A stretch of 64,000 nt of DNA from Prevotella sp. (GCA_017470055.1 JAFUFD010000038.1:1-64000); one strand, 5' to 3'. Numbered from the stretch's first letter, positions 1 to 8,853 are shown. The notes: generated by a model from the letters alone, not told the origin. Numbers and translations: made by a program.

Positions 1-130
1 ACTCGTTATTTAGCTCACATTTGCCGTTTATGAATGTTAAATCCGTTAAATCTTACCCTCCCAAACACATTTCTCAACCCCCAAAATCACTTTTCTACCA
101 TTTAACATGTAACTCATTGGTTGTCAATAC

Positions 131-379
131 TTAAAATATTCCCTTTTTGTTAATAGTAGTCCATGTATAATCACACGTATCCCTGGAATTTGGTAAGAAG
201 CGAAGTCTACCACCGTATACATTTATATAGACACTATCAATATTGTTGCTGAAAGATGCACCAATAAGTATTGTGTCTGTTGTACAATTCTTTATTCTCA
301 TACTTTCCATGGTATCCCACACGGGAAGACAAGAAGCAAGAAGCAACAAACAAGATGTCATTGATAAGATTTTTTTCAT
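131..379 (-). CDS. small putative lipoprotein, possibly truncated
   Basis: I do not recognise the family. The 82-residue product starts with a lipoprotein signal peptide (MKK, then a leucine-rich core ending in LLASC), so Cys17 would be lipidated and the protein anchored in an envelope membrane. The rest is a short polar domain with no motif I can name. A TAnnTTTG promoter element lies 24 bases upstream of the ATG, which supports a real gene. The product looks short for such a lipoprotein and may be a 3'-truncated copy in the debris downstream of the RHS locus. It could also be an accessory or immunity lipoprotein of that locus, but nothing proves this. Confidence 0.5.
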   Translation of the reverse strand: MKKILSMTSCLLLLASCLPVWDTMESMRIKNCTTDTILIGASFSNNIDSVYINVYGGRLRFLPNSRDTCDYTWTTINKKGIF

Positions 380-402
380 TGTTTTCTACTAATTATTATG
401 TG

Positions 403-410
403 CAAAATTA
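403..410 (-). promoter_or_regulatory. -7 promoter element of the small lipoprotein gene
   Basis: TAATTTTG on the minus strand matches the Bacteroidales -7 consensus TAnnTTTG and would give a leader of about 20 bases. No clear -33 TTTG is visible. Confidence 0.5.
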
Positions 411-484
411 CAAAAAAATCTTTATTACATATAATATCACCAAAACTTTAAGGTAAATATCTTGCCACATTAATTCGAAATCTA

Positions 485-635
485 TTAATCAAACCAATAT
501 TTGCAACAGGAAAGTGGATCAATGAGAACCGTCTCCGTTTTTCTTGTGTGCCCATCCTCATCGGTCTCTTTGATAACGGTGAGCGAGCCTGTGGAATACA
601 GACCTGAGCAGGAAAGGAATCTCATACTTGTTCAT
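485..635 (-). pseudogene. remnant of an RHS/DUF6443-type protein (tentative)
   Basis: This stretch lies in the 339-base gap between the two flanking genes. On the minus strand an ATG at 635 opens a 25-codon frame. From about 607 to 485 a second frame encodes a peptide containing STGSLTVIKETDEDGH, which resembles the strand-turn segment of Bacteroidetes DUF6443/RHS proteins. The two frames together look like a frameshifted scrap of a larger gene. Only the short match and the nearby RHS gene support this, so the call is weak. Nothing else is visible between 380 and 718 apart from the promoter element at 403-410. Confidence 0.3.
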
Positions 636-718
636 CTGTAAATATCTAATTTCGTGTGCAAATATAGCAAAAATATTGAAAGGACTATGGTTTTCTCACG
701 TTTTTACTATAACGGTCT

Positions 719-1243
719 CTATCGTATTAACAAAAATTCTATTCCCAAATCATAGTGATTCTTTTTAATGGCTTTATACAAATCCTCACATACAATGACA
801 TCATTAATTGCTGGCTGAGAATTAAAAATAACCAAATTCTTGGTCTTATTAGAGTCTAGTCTTATTTTAAGAATAACGTCTGTCCCGTCAGCATATATTG
901 TTCTTGTCTTATCAATGACATCATATATTTTCTTAAAATGTAAAATGTAATAAATTCGATTGCCATATTCCTTGCTAATCGTTTTTACAGGAAGGTATTC
1001 AATCTCATTATTATCACCAGTAAAAGATTCTATTAAATTTTTAAACTCTTCACTAACAACATTCGCTCCTCCTGTACATGCATGAAAATGGCAATACACC
1101 CCATTCCTCAATTCTAACACAAGTGATTGCCAGTTTTCCACTTCTTTCCCATCTCTTGCAATCGGATATGGTACACTCGAAGGGGCATACAATACACCTC
1201 CGAGTGTGTCATTACCATCAATGATTAACTTATAATACTTCAT
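719..1243 (-). CDS. probable immunity protein for the RHS toxin
   Basis: A 174-residue cytosolic protein without signal peptide or membrane segment. The opening MKYYKLIID and the overall size recall polymorphic-toxin immunity families such as Imm11 (DUF1629) or Imm43, but the family assignment is from memory and uncertain. Position is the main argument: it lies 52 bases downstream of the toxin-bearing 3' end of the RHS gene on the same strand, where a cognate immunity gene is expected. It has its own TAnnTTTG element in that gap, so immunity could be made without the large RHS transcript. Base composition is AT-rich, like the toxin tip and unlike the RHS core, which fits tip and immunity having arrived together. 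Confidence 0.6.
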   Translation of the reverse strand: MKYYKLIIDGNDTLGGVLYAPSSVPYPIARDGKEVENWQSLVLELRNGVYCHFHACTGGANVVSEEFKNLIESFTGDNNEIEYLPVKTISKEYGNRIYYILHFKKIYDVIDKTRTIYADGTDVILKIRLDSNKTKNLVIFNSQPAINDVIVCEDLYKAIKKNHYDLGIEFLLIR

Positions 1244-1262
1244 CGTTATAATAAACTTTGTA

Positions 1263-1270
1263 CAAAAATA
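1263..1270 (-). promoter_or_regulatory. -7 promoter element of the immunity gene
   Basis: TATTTTTG on the minus strand lies 19 bases upstream of the ATG, inside the 52-base gap after the RHS gene. A TTG 22 bases further upstream could act as the -33 element. Confidence 0.5.
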
Positions 1271-1295
1271 GTGTTTTATATTCTTTTTATAGCAA

Positions 1296-4200
1296 TTATT
1301 TCCAAAATTTTTTATATAACATATCAGGATTATTTCTTATCGGTTGCTTTACTCTTATCTCAAATTGATTTATGAACTGTTGTTGGTTCACATTTAACAT
1401 ATTATCAATAATACGCATTTGTTCCAAGACCCATTCATGATAAGCATTAGGATGTCTCCCTATATGAGGTAATAAATCTTTATTCCATTCGTTATCGAGA
1501 TTAAGACCGTATTTTTGTGCTATTTTTTCCATTTCAGGAGTGAACTTTTTGTTTTTATTTGTTGCATAATGATGCTCTTGAAGTGGCTTCTGCTGAGGAT
1601 TTATATTATGTTGATTTTGCTGAGAATTTAAACTTTGTTGATATTTTCGATTATCCTGATAACCTCGATACAGTCCGCCTGCTCCGTTAATGGCGGCACC
1701 TTGTAGAGCATATTTTCCGCCTTGTTTTAGAGCGTCACCAATGCTTTCGCCATTAAATAAAGAGAATCCTGTTCCAATAGTAAATCCTCCGATTGCCCCA
1801 CTTGTGGCATCCTGTACAAAATCTCTAAGGATTACATTGCTTATTTTATTTGTTAATTTTGATAAAGGTTCCTCTAAAACGTCACCTATTTTAAGTCCAG
1901 CAACAGATGTCATCATAGACATTCCTGTTGATATTATCACATTATCTAAACTAATACTATTCCAGCCATTATTAAAGCCTTGATTAATAATACTATTTCC
2001 TGCTCCTGCAATTGCAGCACCTAAGATCGGGCATCCTACCATACTAGCCAAAGTCGCCCCGCCTCCAAGGAAGAAAGATGCTAATCCATGACCAAAATCA
2101 TGTATCTCATCCCAATTTAACGCAACGTTAATTATGCCACCAATGGCTAATGCCCACCAGAACTCCCCACTCGGATCATTATATTTCAGCGGATTATTGA
2201 TGCAGTAACTGTACCTGTTGAAACTCTGGGAGAAGTCGGGCATCTGCACGTAGTTGTCGGGGGAGAGGAAACGCCCCAGCATGGGGTCGTATAGGCGACC
2301 GTTCATGTTGATGAGTCCGAACTCTGGCAGCATCTCATGTCCCGTATAGCCACGGTGGAAGCCGATGGTGTTCTTGCTGACAGTCTGTTTTCCCCATGCG
2401 TCATACTCCGCCTCGAAGACGGAGGAGCCTGACTCGTCAAAGAGACGGGTGACACTGCCAAGATGGTCGGTGAAGGCGTAGTAGTAGGTGCCCGTGGACT
2501 GGTTTCCCTCTATGACATAGATGCAGCCGTTGTCCAAGTAGTAGAAGTGTCGGGTTGTTCCGTTCTCCGTAATCCGCTCATAGTCGCCCGCATAGAAGGT
2601 ACTGCGTTTTACCGTTCCGTTCTGACGAAGTACCGTCTTCCACCGTTCCTCGTCTGGACCGTAAGTAAACAACATGCTATAGCCGTTCTCGGAAATTGAC
2701 TCCACTTTGCCAAATGGTGTGTAGATGGTCTGCTGGGTAGCGGTGGATACACGACCCTGAGGGTTGTCTATGGAGGTGACAGCGTGAGGCTTCGGTCCAC
2801 CATAGTAGAGTCCGCCAAGCCCGGTCTTGCTGGATATATTGCCGTTGTCGGTATAGTCCACCTCCTGTGAGACGGCACTGTTCAACTTCACTCCCACCAG
2901 ACGGTCAAGGTCGTCGTACTCGAAGTCCTCCGCCTGCGATGTCATACCCAAACGGCTGCGCAGGTTACCAGTCGCCCCGTCGAAACTGAAAAGCATGCTG
3001 CGTAGCGAGATGTTGCCAGTCTTAGCCAAGCGAAGTTCCGTCAGATAGCCACGGGAGTCGCAGGTCGAGGTGTGGGTCATTAGTGGACTCTGCACCTGGA
3101 GGCTGCCGCTGGGCAGCGTCCCGCCATAGACGACAGTCGTCGAGAGTCCGTTGTCCCCAGTCACCAGACTGACGCAGCGACCTCCGATGTCGCTGCCGAC
3201 CAGATTCCCATAGGCATCATACCTGTAGTTGATGGGCACTCCCTGGGGGTAGGTCTTCGACGAGAGCCGCCCCTTGTCATCGTATTGATAGGTGAAAGTG
3301 ACAGGTGTCTCTCCTGTCATGCTCCGTGTCTCTGAGGAGAGGAGCCCCTTATTATTATAGGTGTAGTTGATGATGCGGTCGCCCGTCTGCTCCTTGACAA
3401 GCCGCTCCTTGTCATAGCCCGACGTGCCATAGGTGTAGGATGTGACGACTCCGCCGCAGTTCCTTGCCGTCAGTTTGCCGACAGCGTCATAGGTGTAGGC
3501 GGTCTCATTGCCCCTCGCGTCGGTCTGGCGGATGACACGTCCCAGTGCGTCATACTCATAGGTACAGATACCAGCGTCAGGGTCCTCCAGTCTGATCTGG
3601 TTACCCGCAGCGTCATAGTCCATATAGACAGTAGCGCCTTCCGAAGAGGCACTGGACGGCTTGCCGTTAGAGTGGTAGGTGTACGATACGGAGGACACTG
3701 GGTCGGTGGACTCCGTCACGTTGCCCCATGCGTCATAGGTCTTTATGTATTCCCTGCCATGATCCGTAGTGGTCGTCGTACGGTTGCCGTAGGTGTAAGT
3801 TGCATTCGTCCCGCTGGAGGATGTATGGCTCACCATACGCCCTAATGCGTCGTAACCCATCGACTCCGTAATGGTGAGGTTGCCCTTCTGGTTTGTACTC
3901 GTTGTCAAGAGTCCCTTGGAGTTATAGGTGTTTGTGGTCTTGATGACCGTACCTCCGACACCCTTGGTCTCCCTGCTCAGTTCATTGTCAAGCGCGTCAT
4001 ACTTTGTCGTCACGGTACCGCCTCCAGCCTTGGTTACAGTTATCGTGTATCCGCTGCCGTTACTATTGGTGGTGCGGTTATAGGTCGTCACCGCCCCCGA
4101 TGGCTTGGTTTCCTTAGTCACCATCCCGAAGCCGTTGTACGTATAGTTGGTAATCAGGGGCTGTGATGAGGGACCGGCATACGTCATATCTATACGTGCC

Positions 4201-7200
4201 ATCACCTCTCCGAACGGGTTGAGACCGTAATAGACGGTGGATGACGCTGGTGTCGTCGACCGCTGAAGGAGGAATTTCCCGCCAGAGTATTGGAAGTTCG
4301 TCACCATGGTGGACATACTTGCTCCGCTGACGGTCTCTTTGGTCGTATTTCCATAAGTGTCGTAGACATACTCCTTGGTGAGCGCCATCGGTGTACCAGA
4401 GTGCTCGACGACCTTGGCGGGAAGTCCGTTGGCGGCATAGGTGTACTTTGTCGTGGTGCTGTAAGCCTGCCCAGAGTCACTGTGTTTCTGCGTTTGCTTG
4501 ACTGTCTCGGGTCTGTAAGCCTTGCCTATCTTGTTGGCGGAATAGGTATACTCCGTCTGCCTGTACATGTTGCTGCCACCAAACTCTGTCCGCTTCTTGG
4601 TAAGGTAGCCCTTGGAGGTATTATAACTGAAAGTGGTCGTCGTGACATTGCCGTAAATGTCCTTCTCAGTAAGGGTAGACGGGTACACCATATAGTTGGA
4701 GCCGTAGTTGACAACCGTAGCGGATGATGCTGATGTGGTCGTAAAACCTCCCTGCGTGGTGGTCGTGGATGTGCTGACAGGCACACAGTGTTGTGTGTTC
4801 CAACCTGTTATCTTTGCAGTGGTGCTCTTCCCCGTGTAGTACTCGCTTGACGTCTGCTCTGTGAATCCGAGTATCCCTCTTCCCTTCAGGTGGGCACGAA
4901 GTTCCTTGTAGGTATAGTCCGTCCGGCGGATGACAGGGGAGGCGCCTGACTCCCTCATCTGGGATACCACACATAGCGGAGCCGCCACATCGATCAGAGG
5001 ATAGACACTGCCACTCCCCTTGGTATAGAGTTTGTCGGAGGTTAGAGAGCCGTAGGTGAAGGAGGTGATGCGTCCGTCGCTGTTCTTGACTGACTTAACC
5101 TTGCCGTCAGATACTTGATGACTGCGGCAACTATACAGATGCATGGTCGGATTGACGTTGGCATTATTGCCTCCCCAGCAGTCATAGCCGTAGTTCAGCA
5201 CATCGAGCCATCCCTTACCTTTAAAGTCACCGACACAGATATGTCCGGCCTTGGCATCGCTTTCCTTTTTGGAGGAGGCTGATTTCTTCAGCGTCAGGCT
5301 GCTCCCGTTTGACACTAGCCATAGTGTATTGGTCTTCAGAAAGCCAGAGGTGACGGTGTAAGCGGCGAAATTGATGACCACATCGGACTTTCCGTCACGG
5401 TCAAGGTCAGTGACGAGACAGTTCCATGTTCCCGTATCAGTGTTTTTAGGAAGAATCTTAACGGGAAGGGTGTACGCAAGTTTCTTCGTGAAGGTGCCGT
5501 TCCCGTTGCCGAGGGAGAAATAGAGTTTGTTGCTGTAGTTGTCATTCCAGACGAAGTCGAGGATGCCGTCCCCGTTGAAGTCTCCCTGCTCTAAATGATA
5601 ACTACTTTTAATACCATCATTTAAAGTAGTATTATCTGAGAAGGTATTATCGCCTAAATTATTGTATATTCTATAACCATCATCGCATATTACCATTATA
5701 TCTGAAAGACCATCACCATTATAGTCTGATGCAAAGACTTTCCTAGGATTGCTTTCTATTTTTAATTTGAAAGACTTTTTAGTAACAATGCTATTGTTTT
5801 CAATTGAAAGTAAGTTGCAATTGTAATAATTATTATGTGATTTAAAGGTATTGAGAAGGAATATATCACTTTGCCCATCATTATCAAAGTCATTATAACA
5901 GAAAAGAGGATACCCATAAATTCCCAAATCAAAATCTTTGGAATAACTGATTGATTTCAAATTTGAGATGTCTTTACCAAAAGCATAAATAAAATAGAAT
6001 ATATGATTATTATCATGTCCAGTTCTATAACCAGGTAGGATAATGTCATTTTTTCCATCACCATCAAGATCTATACAAACAGGAAATCCTTTCTTATCTC
6101 TTTTCGCACCCAGAGAAATTGTCCCATCAAATATAATAGATAATGGAGCCTTATATGAGACACTCCCATTGTTAATTTGAGAATTGTAAATCATCAAATA
6201 GTTATGGGTGCTTTTAGTTTTATGAACACTGGAAGAGTTTGTTATAGTAACAGGAGAAAGATGAACGATATCACTGACTCCATCGCCGTTGAGATCGCCT
6301 GCCATCAGATAACGCTCTCCATATTCATGGAGGTTGTCATCTTGGGGTGGCGTTATCCCCAAAGTAGCGCATGAGGGAGAGAAACTTGGCAAGTTATTCC
6401 AGTCCACCTTTATCTGCCTGCTGCTGCTGTTCCCTGTGGTTCCCGTCTCTGTGATATACGTCAGACGGGAATATTTAGTGGTACAAGCATCAGAAGTCGT
6501 GTCGTAGGTCATCTTATAGATACGGTATACATTGCCTCCCGCTTTGGTGGACACGCTCTTCAGGCGTTTCCCCACATATCCTTTCAGACCGTTTAGCGTG
6601 AAGGTGATGGTGTCGGTACGTGCCTCATACTCAAAGTCGACAGTGTTTCCTCCGCCATAACTGATAGTCTGCGGATAGAGGTACCTGTCTGAGGTCTGAT
6701 ATTGATATGTGATGGTCTGCCCGAGATTGTTGGTACACTTGCTGATATACCATGCGAAAGGTCTCTGAGCGGATGCCACCCTTGTTGTCTGCTGCGTTCC
6801 CGTTGCATGTCCGAACTCATAGGTCATGCCGTCATTGGTGTCGACCTCAAGCCAACTGCTTGTCGAGATGGAGGAGCCGTGAAGGGTGACTTTTGTCAGA
6901 GGCTCACCCTCTGGGGAATAGACTGAGCCGTCTGAGCCTTCCGTGCCAGAGACCTTTATCAGCCGCTTGCCATCCAGATAAAGGGCATCGGAGGTTGAGT
7001 ATTTGATACCTTTAGGCGTCTCCCCGTATAAATAATTCTTCATCCCACGGGTGATGGCGGAGATTCCCGTGATGCTGCATCCCCAGCCGGCGATGCCATT
7101 ACCCGACTGGCTGTTATACGTGAGTGCGATGGAGGGCTTCAAGTCCCCGTAACCTTTTGGCACCTGCACCTGAACAGTATAGGATGCGCCACCTGTAGGG

Positions 7201-7298
7201 GTTACCGCCGCCGTGCCATCCAGTCTGTCCTGACTATATACCTCTATGGGGAACGCTGCCAGTAATGACAGCATTCCTGCTAAAAATCTCTTCCTCAT
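1296..7298 (-). CDS. SpvB/FG-GAP/RHS polymorphic toxin with HNH-type nuclease tip
   Basis: A 2000-residue secreted toxin-delivery protein. Order of parts: signal peptide (1-22); SpvB-like domain (about 30-110, with YNSQSGNGIAGWG); six FG-GAP/VCBS calcium-type repeats of the form DxNGDGxxD (about 335-640); many YD/RHS repeats (about 900-1580); the RHS core (DHLGS near 1613, then RLYDPMLGRFLSPDN near 1676), after which the tip is normally cleaved; a hydrophobic Gly/Ala-rich pre-toxin region (about 1690-1870); and the tip. The tip has EHH near 1907 and LPHIGRHPNAYHEW near 1945, the pattern of AHH-type nucleases of the HNH/EndoVII superfamily. The start lies 8 bases after the upstream sorting-domain gene. 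The tip-coding stretch and codons for about 350-570 are visibly AT-richer than the rest, pointing to recombination. Nuclease activity is inferred. Confidence 0.88.
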   Translation of the reverse strand: MRKRFLAGMLSLLAAFPIEVYSQDRLDGTAAVTPTGGASYTVQVQVPKGYGDLKPSIALTYNSQSGNGIAGWGCSITGISAITRGMKNYLYGETPKGIKYSTSDALYLDGKRLIKVSGTEGSDGSVYSPEGEPLTKVTLHGSSISTSSWLEVDTNDGMTYEFGHATGTQQTTRVASAQRPFAWYISKCTNNLGQTITYQYQTSDRYLYPQTISYGGGNTVDFEYEARTDTITFTLNGLKGYVGKRLKSVSTKAGGNVYRIYKMTYDTTSDACTTKYSRLTYITETGTTGNSSSRQIKVDWNNLPSFSPSCATLGITPPQDDNLHEYGERYLMAGDLNGDGVSDIVHLSPVTITNSSSVHKTKSTHNYLMIYNSQINNGSVSYKAPLSIIFDGTISLGAKRDKKGFPVCIDLDGDGKNDIILPGYRTGHDNNHIFYFIYAFGKDISNLKSISYSKDFDLGIYGYPLFCYNDFDNDGQSDIFLLNTFKSHNNYYNCNLLSIENNSIVTKKSFKLKIESNPRKVFASDYNGDGLSDIMVICDDGYRIYNNLGDNTFSDNTTLNDGIKSSYHLEQGDFNGDGILDFVWNDNYSNKLYFSLGNGNGTFTKKLAYTLPVKILPKNTDTGTWNCLVTDLDRDGKSDVVINFAAYTVTSGFLKTNTLWLVSNGSSLTLKKSASSKKESDAKAGHICVGDFKGKGWLDVLNYGYDCWGGNNANVNPTMHLYSCRSHQVSDGKVKSVKNSDGRITSFTYGSLTSDKLYTKGSGSVYPLIDVAAPLCVVSQMRESGASPVIRRTDYTYKELRAHLKGRGILGFTEQTSSEYYTGKSTTAKITGWNTQHCVPVSTSTTTTQGGFTTTSASSATVVNYGSNYMVYPSTLTEKDIYGNVTTTTFSYNTSKGYLTKKRTEFGGSNMYRQTEYTYSANKIGKAYRPETVKQTQKHSDSGQAYSTTTKYTYAANGLPAKVVEHSGTPMALTKEYVYDTYGNTTKETVSGASMSTMVTNFQYSGGKFLLQRSTTPASSTVYYGLNPFGEVMARIDMTYAGPSSQPLITNYTYNGFGMVTKETKPSGAVTTYNRTTNSNGSGYTITVTKAGGGTVTTKYDALDNELSRETKGVGGTVIKTTNTYNSKGLLTTSTNQKGNLTITESMGYDALGRMVSHTSSSGTNATYTYGNRTTTTTDHGREYIKTYDAWGNVTESTDPVSSVSYTYHSNGKPSSASSEGATVYMDYDAAGNQIRLEDPDAGICTYEYDALGRVIRQTDARGNETAYTYDAVGKLTARNCGGVVTSYTYGTSGYDKERLVKEQTGDRIINYTYNNKGLLSSETRSMTGETPVTFTYQYDDKGRLSSKTYPQGVPINYRYDAYGNLVGSDIGGRCVSLVTGDNGLSTTVVYGGTLPSGSLQVQSPLMTHTSTCDSRGYLTELRLAKTGNISLRSMLFSFDGATGNLRSRLGMTSQAEDFEYDDLDRLVGVKLNSAVSQEVDYTDNGNISSKTGLGGLYYGGPKPHAVTSIDNPQGRVSTATQQTIYTPFGKVESISENGYSMLFTYGPDEERWKTVLRQNGTVKRSTFYAGDYERITENGTTRHFYYLDNGCIYVIEGNQSTGTYYYAFTDHLGSVTRLFDESGSSVFEAEYDAWGKQTVSKNTIGFHRGYTGHEMLPEFGLINMNGRLYDPMLGRFLSPDNYVQMPDFSQSFNRYSYCINNPLKYNDPSGEFWWALAIGGIINVALNWDEIHDFGHGLASFFLGGGATLASMVGCPILGAAIAGAGNSIINQGFNNGWNSISLDNVIISTGMSMMTSVAGLKIGDVLEEPLSKLTNKISNVILRDFVQDATSGAIGGFTIGTGFSLFNGESIGDALKQGGKYALQGAAINGAGGLYRGYQDNRKYQQSLNSQQNQHNINPQQKPLQEHHYATNKNKKFTPEMEKIAQKYGLNLDNEWNKDLLPHIGRHPNAYHEWVLEQMRIIDNMLNVNQQQFINQFEIRVKQPIRNNPDMLYKKFWK

Positions 7299-7306
7299 GA
7301 TATTAG

Positions 7307-7705
7307 TTAATTCTTGATAATCTTGATACTCTGTTCCTCTTCCCCATATACAATATGAAGGATATATATTCCTTGAGACAGCCCACTGACATTCACGCTA
7401 CAGTTAGCGGAATTGGATACTCCTGTCAGTGCGGTCTCTCCGTAGACACCCAGAAGGGTGTATTGATACTCACCGGAGAATTCAGCCTCATCCTCGTACT
7501 TTATCTGGAGGATGTCCGACACGGGATTAGGCGCGGCGGAGAATAACTGGGCATTGTCAGATCCCTTCACCCGTCTGGTTCTTAGAATTCTGTACCTGTT
7601 GATACGGTTGCCGGAGGCATCGTACTCATACGCCACTCCCTGGGCGTGTCCCAGAAGTGGCAGCATGAGCATCGTCAATAATAAAAAAATGCGTGCGTGA
7701 TTCAT
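7307..7705 (-). CDS. small exported protein with T9SS sorting domain
   Basis: About 132 residues: a signal peptide ending near GHAQG, one RHS-like strand turn (YEYDASGNRINRY), then a C-terminal domain with PNPVSD, a GxxV core and an IYILHI...IKIIKN end typical of type A sorting domains of type IX secretion. The ATG at 7705 is preferred over upstream ATGs because the TAnnTTTG element at 7780-7787 would lie inside a gene starting at 7813. It is the first gene of a unit with the RHS gene, 8 bases apart. It has almost no passenger domain, so it may be a remnant of a larger sorted protein or a surface partner of the RHS toxin. Which of these applies cannot be told from sequence. Confidence 0.7.
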   Translation of the reverse strand: MNHARIFLLLTMLMLPLLGHAQGVAYEYDASGNRINRYRILRTRRVKGSDNAQLFSAAPNPVSDILQIKYEDEAEFSGEYQYTLLGVYGETALTGVSNSANCSVNVSGLSQGIYILHIVYGEEEQSIKIIKN

Positions 7706-7779
7706 GATTATATTACTTTTTATTGAAATCTTCATCATGTGAAATATTAGTTTTACTTGATCGCCTATTTTTCGGGCTG

Positions 7780-7787
7780 CAAAAGTA
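7780..7787 (-). promoter_or_regulatory. -7 promoter element of the RHS unit
   Basis: TACTTTTG on the minus strand is a perfect TAnnTTTG. It would start a transcript of about 70 leader bases before the ATG at 7705. No convincing -33 element was found. Confidence 0.55.
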
Positions 7788-7967
7788 CAGAAAATGAGGA
7801 GAAGTTCCATCATCTCAACCGTTTCTTTTTCGAGAAAAGCGAAACGGTAGGCGTTTCATTTTTCAAAAAATGTTTAAAAAGGAGGAGGTTTGTCAATAGA
7901 AGTTAATTTTCCTATAATGGGAGGCATCGGAATGTGGGGGTGGGCGAAGAGGAGGATGGTGCCCCCC

Positions 7968-7998
7968 TTGTGCTCCGAGCGTGATTGCAGTACCTTTG
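7968..7998 (+). promoter_or_regulatory. promoter and long leader of the HU-like gene
   Basis: TTG at 7968-7970, a 20-base spacer and TACCTTTG at 7991-7998 form a textbook Bacteroidales promoter. Transcription from it gives a leader of about 220 bases (roughly 8003-8226) before the HU-like ATG. The leader contains complementary AAGCCTCC and GGAGGCTT segments (near 8055 and 8150-8170) that could pair. I see no gene in this 413-base gap. Confidence 0.65.
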
Positions 7999-8226
7999 CA
8001 CCGTGTTCAGAACACAAGAACCCGTTAGCCGAGTGCCTTCTATCAAGCAGTAGTAAGCCTCCACCGCCAGAGGGCGATGCCTCCAGTAGATGAGTGAACA
8101 GGCTCCGATTGCGCATAGGAGACTCTACTTTCAGAGAAGGGAGGCTTTACTCTTCATGATCGGAGGCTTTGGTAACGGAAAAACAAAAAAACAGATGTTT
8201 AACCTTATTAAAAAAAAGAAAGAGTT

Positions 8227-8718
8227 ATGAGTCAGAAATTCATTAAAGTGCAAAACAAGAACATGCGTTCAACCGCCTTCGGCAAGTACTTCGCTCGTGC
8301 GGTCTATGACAAGAATCCGATTTCCACGAAGGATATTGCCAACTTTATCCAAATGCAGGCAAGTATCAAGAAATCTGACTGCCTTGCCGTACTTGACGAA
8401 CTTGGCGCGGCCCTGAAACACTATCTTGAACTGGGGCAGAAAGTGAAAATCGATGGTATCGGAATTTTCAAAGTAGGCTTCTCCAGCATCGGCGCCGAAA
8501 CAGAGGCTGGTGTATCGGCGAACAATATCTATGGAAAGCGTGTCATCTTCACGCCAGAGACAGTCCGCATAGAGGGACAGCCGGAGTCCCGTAGCCAAGA
8601 GGATGGCTCATACAAGATTGTCAGACCGTTTACCGTAGAGAAAGTCATGGTCAGTGATGTTGTCTTCGAGGAGGCGCGTCAACAGGAGGTTACGACTAAC
8701 GAGGAAGGAGGTGAGTAA
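8227..8718 (+). CDS. HU-like DNA-binding protein (HU-HIG type)
   Basis: A 163-residue protein of the HU/IHF-like family common in gut Bacteroidales. The N-terminal half (about 1-125) shows the family pattern: FIKVQNKNMRSTAFGKYFARAV, a helical stretch with a conserved FI.MQASIKKSDCLAVLDEL, then the beta-arm segment GQKVKIDGIGIFKVG. The C-terminal 40 residues are a variable tail. It is expected to bind DNA in the nucleoid; a specific role is unknown. The stop overlaps the start of the next small gene by one base (TAATG), so the two are probably translated together. A good promoter lies about 230 bases upstream and a strong terminator follows the small gene, making a two-gene unit. Confidence 0.85.
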   Translation: MSQKFIKVQNKNMRSTAFGKYFARAVYDKNPISTKDIANFIQMQASIKKSDCLAVLDELGAALKHYLELGQKVKIDGIGIFKVGFSSIGAETEAGVSANNIYGKRVIFTPETVRIEGQPESRSQEDGSYKIVRPFTVEKVMVSDVVFEEARQQEVTTNEEGGE

Positions 8719-8810
8719 TGAAGCGTGAGACTTGGAAACTGGTGATTCAACTTGTGGTGAGTATTCTCACTGCCATTGCCACCACCCTTGGTGTGACGAG
8801 TTGCATGTAG
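8718..8810 (+). CDS. smalltalk micro-protein
   Basis: A 30-residue product starting MKRETWKLVIQLVVSILTAI and ending TTLGVTSCM. It is one hydrophobic helix followed by a conserved TSCM end, the pattern of the Bacteroidales 'smalltalk' family that accompanies HU-like genes. The ATG overlaps the HU-like stop by one base. The function is unknown; a short membrane peptide is the likely form. The conserved sequence, coupling and terminator make it more than a chance open frame. Confidence 0.8.
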   Translation: MKRETWKLVIQLVVSILTAIATTLGVTSCM

Positions 8811-8816
8811 CGTATG

Positions 8817-8853
8817 ATGACAGGATGTCTCATGTTTTGAGGCATCCTGTCAT
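8817..8853 (+). terminator. intrinsic terminator after HU-like/smalltalk
   Basis: A 16-bp stem (left arm ATGACAGGATGTCTCA, one G-T pair) with a five-base loop is followed by ATTTTATT. It starts seven bases after the smalltalk stop. Confidence 0.85.
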
